This document shows, piece by piece, positions 57,948 to 64,000 of a DNA stretch of 64,000 nucleotides. Numbering within the stretch: position 1 is the first letter of the stretch; each line of letters opens with the position of its first letter. The stretch spans positions 178,966,011 to 179,030,010 of the forward strand of contig CP136064.1 of assembly GCA_032622095.1 (NCBI GenBank), read 5' to 3'. This stretch comes from Siphonodentalium dalli (Eukaryota; Mollusca; Scaphopoda; Gadilida; Siphonodentaliidae). The position numbers were made by a program, and so were the translations under genes. Under the pieces are notes generated by a model, which saw only the letters and a list, made by a program, of their open reading frames with translations, did not search any database and had not been told where the DNA came from.

Positions 57948-58197
57948 TCACATTATGATTTGTGCTGGAATGCATGCAATGTCCAAATAGCCCAGAAAGA
58001 GGGTAAGAAACCTCTCCTGATTAAAAGTTTCCACAAGTTGCAAGGCCTCTAAAGGGAACCTATCTATAAAGTGATACAAAAAGTGACTATGTGATGCTGC
58101 AAGTGCTGGGCAATCCGCTATAATGTGTTGCAGTAGATCTATAAAATTCTGTGCACATGCTAGACACTGAAATTCACCATAAAAATTGGTCTGTGAT
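57948..58197 (-). pseudogene. LINE reverse-transcriptase C-terminal relic
   Basis: The minus strand is open for over 75 codons without a start: QTNFYGEFQCLACAQNF, then IDLLQHIIADCPALAASHSH, ending at TGA 57,948-57,950. C-x2-C ... H-x4-C (CLAC ... HIIADC) is the zinc-knuckle-like motif near the C-terminus of many non-LTR retrotransposon ORF2 proteins, and the following LFLGYLDIA resembles the usual tail. The downstream sequence (GCGCGATAATGG on the minus strand) fits a LINE 3' region. The rest of the element is absent: a 5'-truncated insertion in a TIMM22 intron. The clade is not assigned. Confidence 0.5.
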
Positions 58198-58419
58198 AAA
58201 AATTAAAAATAACTCAAAAACATATATTATAAATTATATACAATACTGTTACTGGTAGATAAAAATTTTTATTATATACTTGCCCATGAATTATAAGGTT
58301 TTAGCAGTGAGATATAAGTGATATCCCACTAGTGAGATATAAGTGATATCCCACTGGTGAAATTTCTGATGTATTGACATGCATTGGGGGTCATAGGCAA
58401 GTAACTAAAGTATATAATA

Positions 58420-58592
58420 AACAGAATATCCACACTTTTTCAGTGGATATGGGTTAAATCTCATTCGTGATGACAAAACACTTGAATTTCCACTCGTGGC
58501 TAAAGCCACTCGTGGAAATTCAATGTTTTGTCATCACTCATGAGATATAACCCATATCCACTGAAAAAGTGTGGATATCCTCTATATATCTA
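58420..58592. repeat. Strong ~170-bp hairpin
   Basis: ATATCCACACTTTTTCAGTG ... GAATTTCCACTCGTGGC pairs almost perfectly with GCCACTCGTGGAAATTCAA ... CACTGAAAAAGTGTGGATAT. It lies about 35 bp downstream (minus sense) of the TIMM22 exon at 58,627. Related hairpin at 29,785. Confidence 0.75.
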
Positions 58593-58626
58593 CAGTCGAG
58601 TAAATAAACAGTTACTGGTTACTTAC

Positions 58627-58811
58627 TGATTCAACAACACATTCAGTACCGGCAAACATGAATCCAACAAGAGCAAAATTTTTGCCATATGAAGTTGCCC
58701 GTGCTCTCATTTCTCGTAAAACCATTCTAGTAGTTGGTGTTTCTGTGGACATTGTAGACATTGGATCAACACTAGCTGTGAACAGGCCAAATACACCACC
58801 AAGAGCAAACC
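58627..58811 (-). CDS. TIMM22: TIMM22 exon (first and second membrane segments)
   Basis: Acceptor GGTCAATCTGTTTCAG precedes GG TTT GCT; the exon encodes FALGGVFGLFTASVD, a variable intermembrane loop rich in T/S/M, then SYGKNFALVGFMFAGTECV and ES, ending at donor GTAAGT. It is 185 bp: two bases completing a Gly codon, then 61 codons. The G-x-x-x-G helix, the S-Y-x-K-N-F-A block and the T-E-C-x-x-E-S end are strong Tim22 family signatures (Tim17/22/23 superfamily); the Cys corresponds to the one in the same position in other Tim22 proteins. The first exon (N-terminus) must lie at higher coordinates and was not found up to 64,000. An apparent start Met upstream (58,950) lies in a MITE and is not real. 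Confidence 0.88.
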
Positions 58812-58841
58812 CTGAAACAGATTGACCAATTAACAGATTAA

Positions 58842-59020
58842 TGACGGAGCTACGCTGGTGTAGCATTAAAGACCCTGCGCCAGTGCATTCTCTTATACAT
58901 TGTATATGCGAGTCTCCCATAAGGAGTCTCGCACATATAAGAGAATACATTGGCTTACAAGATCAAGGTAAATATTGTTAGGCCAATGTATTCCTAGCTT
59001 ATATATGCGAGGCTCCCTAC
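58842..59020. mobile_element. Diverged piggyBac-like MITE next to a TIMM22 splice site
   Basis: TTAA (58,838-58,841) is followed by TGACGGAGCTACGCTGG; inside are CCAGTGCATTCTCTTATACA and its inverted partner. The right end is eroded. Only about 27 bp separate it from the acceptor of the TIMM22 exon at 58,811. Confidence 0.55.
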
Positions 59021-60162
59021 AAAAATATCAAGTGACCATTACATCACTAAGTCACCTTATATAGCGGTATGGGAATGTATGTTGTATGGGAATACTACTA
59101 TGTACAAAGACTGCCTTGTATCTGAACTATATCACACATTTGCTGGTGTTATATAGTCATGAATTTATAAGCATGACATGTATGTGACAACCACTGAGAT
59201 GCATATACATCACATTAACTGGACAGCAATATTTGTACCCCTGTACCTGCCCTGCTGCCTGCCTGTACCCGATTTCGACGAAAGTCACGATTGGCAGCAT
59301 ACAATAATTTGACTATAGTCCCGGTTGGCAGTGAAAGATTTAAACAGTAAGCATTGTCAATAATGTCATTGCTGTCCGTGTTTTTACATTCCTACATTCA
59401 GAACCACGAATAGAAACATGATGAACTGACCACATGGCTTTTTGTGTAAGCGAGGTTTCCTAAGTTATCTTCACATTCTGATTAGGCCTAATGCCTAGTG
59501 GTTGTCATAACATGTCAACATGGCAATTGTTATTTTAATATATTTACATAGCCTGTCTGTGTTAAACTAAATCCTGTTCAGTGATTGGTCAACTGCCAAG
59601 TGGGTCAGTGTTTTATATCCCAATAAAACACAGACTGTAACTCGAACAAAATGTCACAAATTGTTGAGCTAATCACTAAAATTAGTCGGCAGAATAATTG
59701 GGCATGCTTTTGAAAGTTCACCTGAATTGCATTGAAGCCATTTATTTATGTCAATCATGTGAGCTTTACTAAGTGTTTGGTGTAGCGGTAGCAAATGTTA
59801 TCGTAATCGCCATTCTCTTTCCACTCAACAAAATAAATGTCTGTTATCAACAGTGGGAGCAAAACATAAATACATCATTACAATTAAAACATAGTTGTGT
59901 TCCTATGAACTTCTCAGATCACTTAATGAATGGCAATTTGTCTTTTATAGTACATATCACACAAAAAAAAAAATCGCCAATGTCTTTTTTACCCTCACAG
60001 TTCAAATGCATCGCCCATGACCAGAACATGGAAATCCATCGATAATCCACAGGTGAAACTCAAGCTAATATTGGGCTAGTCTCAAATTCTCTGCAGATTT
60101 TATGAAAATAAATAGGTATACTTTCAGCATTTTTTGGGAAATCATCAAAAAGCTATATAAAT
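59021..60162. other. Unassigned sequence, no exon seen
   Basis: I searched the minus strand here for a TIMM22 first exon (a Cys-x-Phe-Lys-type block ending in a phase-1 donor) and found none. The plus-strand 90-codon frame 59773-60045 has no signature. Confidence 0.4.
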
Positions 60163-62499
60163 ATGAAAGTGTCAATGACACTGTAGCTCAACTTAGATAG
60201 GGGAATAAATTAATGGTTGACAGTAAATGGAGGAATAGGAAAGGTACTATTGAAATGTCTAAGTAAGACAAGATGTACATGTCAATATCAACATTCATGA
60301 CAAGCTTTATAATCATCGGATCAGGGATGTGGTGATTATGGTGTGCCAAAGGATTTAGTGATGCAAAGAGTAAATTCTAAAATTTTCCGAATTACCCCAA
60401 AATGACTCGTTCCCATCTATATACATGTCAATGTCAACAGCCTTTACAAATCTCATAATTATCTGACCAAAGGTACGACCTGTAGCCTGTGCCAAAGGAT
60501 TTAGTCATGCAAAGAGTAAAATCCAAGATGGCTGCGGGCGGCTATGTTTTTCGGCCGAATGACCCCAAAAGAACTCGTTCCCATCTACATGTCATTGTTA
60601 ACATCCATGACAAATCTCATGAAGATCCGACCAAAGCTACGACCTGTAGGACGCGCCAAAGTATTTAGTCATGCAAAGAGTAAAATCCAAGATGGCTGCT
60701 GGCAGCCATGTTTTTTGGCCGAACGACTGCAATATGACTCGTTCCCATCTACATGTCAATATTAACATCCATGACAAATTTCATGATGATTAGACGAATA
60801 GTACGACCTGTAACCCGCGCCAATGGATTTAATTTTGAAATCCAAGATGGCCATCAGCGGCCATGTTTTTCGGCCGAATGACCCCAAAATGACTCATTTC
60901 CATCTACATGCCAATGTCAACATTCATGACAAATCTGATAAAGATCAGACTAAAGGTATGACCTGTAGCCCGCGCCAAAGGATTTAGTCATGCAAAGAGT
61001 AAAATCCAAGATGGCTGCTGGCGGCCTTGTATTTTGGCCAATGACCCCAAAAGGACTCGTTCCCATCTACATGTCATTGTTAACATCCATGACAAATTTC
61101 ATGAAAATCAAACCAAAGCCCGCGCCAAAGGATTTAGTCATGCAAAGAGTAAAATCTAAGATGGCTGCTGGTGGCCATGTTTTTCGGCCGAACGAGCCGA
61201 AAATGACTCGTTCCCATCCACATGTTATTTTTAACATCCATGACAAATTTCATGAAGTCCCGATCAAAGCTACGACCTGTAGCCCGCGTCAAAGGATTTA
61301 GTCATGCAAAGAGTAAAATCCAAGATGGCTGCTAGCGGCCATGTTTTTTGGCCGAACGACCCAAAATGACTCATTCCCATCTACATGTCAATATTAACAT
61401 CCATGACAAATTTCATGATGATCGGACGAACAGTACGACCTGTAGCCCACGCCAATGGATTGAATTTTGAAATCCAAGATGGCCACCAGCGGCTATGTTT
61501 TTTGGCCGAATGACCCCAAAATCACTCGTTCCCATCTACATGTCATTTTTAATATCCATAACAAATTTCATGAAGTTCCAATCAAAGCTACGACCTGTAG
61601 CCCGCGCCAAAGGATTTAGTCATGCAAAGAGTAAAATCCAAGATGGCTGCTGGCGGCCATGTTTTTTGGCCGAACGACCCCAAAATGACTCGTTCCAATC
61701 TACATGTCAATATTAACATCCATGACAAATTTCATGATGATCAGACGAACAGTACGACCTGTAGCCCACACCAATGGATTGAATTTTGAAATCCAAGATG
61801 GCCACTGGCGGCCATGTTTTTGGGGCCGAATGAACCGAAAATGACTCGTTCCCATCTACATGTCAATGTCAACATTTATGACAAATATCATTAAGATTAG
61901 ACCAAAGGTACGACCTGTAGCCTGCGCCAAAGGATTTAATCATGCAAAGAGTAAAATCCAAAATGGCTGCTGGCGGCCATGTTTTTCGGTCGAACGACCC
62001 CAAAATGACTCGTTCCCATCTACATGTCATTGTTAACATCCATGACAAATTTAATTTAGTTCCGATCAAAGCTACGACCTGTAGCCCGCGTCAAAGGATT
62101 TAGTCATGCAAAGAGTAAAATCCAAGATGGCTGCTGGCGGCCATGTTTTTTGGCCGAACGACCCCAAAATCACTCGTTCCCATCTACATGTCAATATTAA
62201 CATCCATGACAAATTTCATGATGATCAGACGAACAGTAAGACCTGTAGCCTGTGCCAATGGATTGAATTTTGAAATCCAAGATGGCTGCCAGCGGCCATG
62301 TTTTTTAGCCGAATGACCCGAAAATGACTCGTTCCCATCTATATGTCAATGTCAACATTCATGACAAATTTCATAAAGATCAGATCAAAGGTACGACCTG
62401 TAGCCTGCGCCAAAGGAAATTGTTGACGGACACACGGACACACAGACGACGGACGCCAACCCATGGCAATAGCTCAAACTTACAAAGTAAGTTGAGCTA
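60163..62499 (+). mobile_element. Helentron/HINE-like element, copy E6
   Basis: The 5' end is ATGAAAGTGTCAATGACACT with GTAGCTCAACTTAGATAGG; the 3' end is GACGGACACACGGACACAC and a hairpin ending GAGCTA. About 13 satellite units are more diverged from each other than those in the 39-47 kb array, so the copy is probably older. It lies outside the seen part of TIMM22 or in its first intron. Confidence 0.65.
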
Positions 62500-62519
62500 A
62501 TAAGCATATGAGCATAATT

Positions 62520-62597
62520 TATTTTAGCCTCTAAGAGAATGCATTGACAAAGGGTTTCGCAAAAATTCAGGAAGCTCCAGTCAAGGAAGTGTTAAAA
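62520..62597. mobile_element. Right-end fragment of piggyBac-like MITE
   Basis: TAAGAGAATGCATTGACAAA ... GAAGCTCCAGTCAAGGAAGTG then TTAA. The left end is missing. Confidence 0.5.
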
Positions 62598-63480
62598 GAC
62601 AACTAATTGACAATCTTGGTCAATAGAATTATAGTATACATGTACACATATTGACTACCTTGGAGTGGAACAGCAAGCAGGGACTATCGACCGAGGCCAC
62701 AGGTCAAGGTCAATAATAAGTCCTGCTTGCTGTTCAGACGTCACCATCGAGGAAAAATCAGGCAGTTTATAGCAATTTTATTACATATGACACAATTCTC
62801 ACATTGCGCCACCTGTGATGCCAGCAGGGTGGGTAATATTTTTATTATATATTATCAGGTGCCTAATATATCTGACAAATTGAAAATTCTAAAAAAATAT
62901 ATTTCTTAAGCTATTTTTTATGATCAGTGTAGTATCCAGGTGCGATCAGAGAAAATTTCATGCTCGTACTCGAAAGTTCATCTAAAAGTGATTTTATGGG
63001 GTTTTCTTTGGCACCTGTATGCTATAATTTGCGGAACTTAAGAATTGGGTTTGTTCCGTCGACAAGTTGTTCAGACCATTCAGGCACATCAAACCTTTAG
63101 TACTAAAATTAAACCTTCTTGGATCCCAGACTGTAAGTTTTAACACCTAAGATACATGCACATATTATCGGGGAAACCAGTCTTCAGCCCGACTCATCAG
63201 AGGTACTCCGGGCAAGCCCGAGTCATCCCATTCACGACATTACCATAGTCTAAATCTGCGACATTACTCTCGCAATCCAAATAACAGAATGGGGTGGAAT
63301 AAAAGTAGGGCATGTATAATATCCCAGAAACAAAAAAGAGTAAGCGGCGGAATAAAAAGATTGTTAGAGCACAATTTGAATTTCCATGTGCAGGTATGTG
63401 AACAATATTCAACCTACAATCTACTAAACATTAACTCGTTTGGGACGTGATTCTTTTGAGAAAACATTACTCACAGACGA
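62598..63480. other. Unassigned sequence with a small inverted repeat
   Basis: AGCAAGCAGGGACTATCGACC near 62,672 pairs partly with AAGTCCTGCTTGCTGTTC near 62,718, as in the region near 52,400-52,500. No exon or RNA gene is seen. Confidence 0.4.
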
Positions 63481-64000
63481 GATTGTTTGCAGAAATTATT
63501 ACTTTTATATAATTTTATAGCAATTTATGGCAGAATTCTCCGATAAACAACTCATACTATATGGGTGATCATCCGTAGTCTATAAATCTTCTAGAAAATT
63601 TGGGTAGATACCATCAATTGCGACTGGTTGCCATAGCAACCTATTTTCAGAAATTTATGCGTTTGGCGGCTGTAATTTCGCTATATGACGATATGTTTGC
63701 GACATTTTGAATCAAATATAAATGATTTCCAAAGATAAATGATCCAGAAATATTTTGCCAACATCTGGAGCTAGCCTTGCTAAAAAATCACCCATCACCG
63801 ACAGAGGGCGCTATTCAAAATCGCCACCAAACCTGCGTTTTTCTAACATTAAAATGCTTACTTTTATATCATTTTATAGCAATGTAAGCGCTAATTTAAT
63901 GCTGGGTCAGACCATTTATCATGACAGAATTATCTACTCATAATATATGGAAGATCATCCATGGGATGATTAATCTTCCCAAAATTTTGGGTAGATACCA
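63481..64000 (+). repeat. Direct repeat running off the window end
   Basis: ACTTTTATATAATTTTATAGCAAT (63,500) recurs near 63,862, and AAAATTTGGGTAGATACCA (63,597) recurs as AAAATTTTGGGTAGATACCA at the end, a period of about 360-385 bp. It may continue beyond base 64,000. Confidence 0.6.

Larger units (their letters stand above)
51861..58626 (-). other. 6.8 kb TIMM22 intron
   Basis: Donor GTAAGT is the complement of 58,621-58,626; the acceptor is at 51,861. Contents: satellite families 2 and 3, a hAT element, a LINE relic and a large hairpin. The stretch 51,900-52,830 has diverged inverted words (GCAAGCAGGACTATCGAT; CTTGGGGTAGAATAGCAA) and a G-run at 52,617-52,634, with no exon seen. The stretch 53,110-54,350 shows nothing recognisable. 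Confidence 0.7.

Noticed and set aside
58812-58950. Extension of the TIMM22 exon frame up to a Met at 58,950
   Set aside because: The upstream part is MITE sequence, and a good splice acceptor sits at 58,812-58,814 exactly where Tim22 similarity begins.
63181-63420. Possible TIMM22 first exon on the minus strand
   Set aside because: The words examined (for example near 63,361-63,390) run into stops and lack the Cys-x-Phe-Lys block and a phase-1 donor.

Overview
The window looks like AT-rich nuclear DNA of a lophotrochozoan animal, most likely a mollusc. The grounds are split exons with GT-AG borders, no prokaryote-type gene packing, and a dense load of short transposons and ~160-bp satellites resembling the pearl/HINE elements described in bivalves. 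The species cannot be named from the sequence. Almost all of the open frames are by-products of repeats; only a handful of exons are convincing.

Gene content. (1) A two-exon plus-strand gene at 16,697-16,769 and 24,187-24,620 reads as a 168-residue secreted precursor. It has a signal peptide, several dibasic cleavage sites, a classic Gly-Lys-Arg amidation site, and a motif that occurs twice inside the protein. I do not recognise the family; it is the best candidate for an undescribed peptide-hormone or neuropeptide precursor. (2) Three minus-strand exons (58,627-58,811; 51,788-51,860; 36,742-36,824) join in frame to give the C-terminal ~112 residues of TIMM22, the channel subunit of the mitochondrial carrier translocase. 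The first exon was not found and probably lies beyond base 64,000. (3) A possible orphan terminal exon sits at 35,080-35,248 on the minus strand. (4) A decayed LINE C-terminus lies at 57,948-58,197 on the minus strand.

Layout. 0-8.9 kb: foldback elements, TTAA-flanked miniature elements (MITEs) and a ~4.9 kb inverted duplication with Helitron ends. 8.9-10.5 kb: a transposon made largely of ~25 copies of a palindrome centred on CTTAAG. 10.7-12.0 kb: a Helitron with tandem repeats. 12.3-16.3 kb: a 3,956-bp element with ~480-bp terminal inverted repeats and a 6-bp target duplication. 16.7-24.7 kb: the peptide gene, whose 7.4 kb intron is full of MITEs. 24.7-36.5 kb: palindromes, piggyBac-like MITEs, foldbacks and Helitron remnants. 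36.7-58.8 kb: the TIMM22 gene. Its 15 kb intron is mostly head-to-tail copies of a Helentron-like element carrying ~160-bp satellite units, three of them in a recent 2.5-2.7 kb tandem amplification. Its 6.8 kb intron holds a clean non-autonomous hAT, another satellite element and the LINE relic. 58.8-64 kb: a MITE, another Helentron-like copy and unassigned sequence.

A recurring theme is that at least four unrelated-looking element families share one architecture: ~100-190 bp satellite units, then a short GGACGGACG-type or C-rich stretch, then a terminal stem-loop. This fits rolling-circle (Helitron/Helentron) elements and may explain why the TIMM22 intron has grown so large. Boundaries given as round numbers are by-eye estimates.
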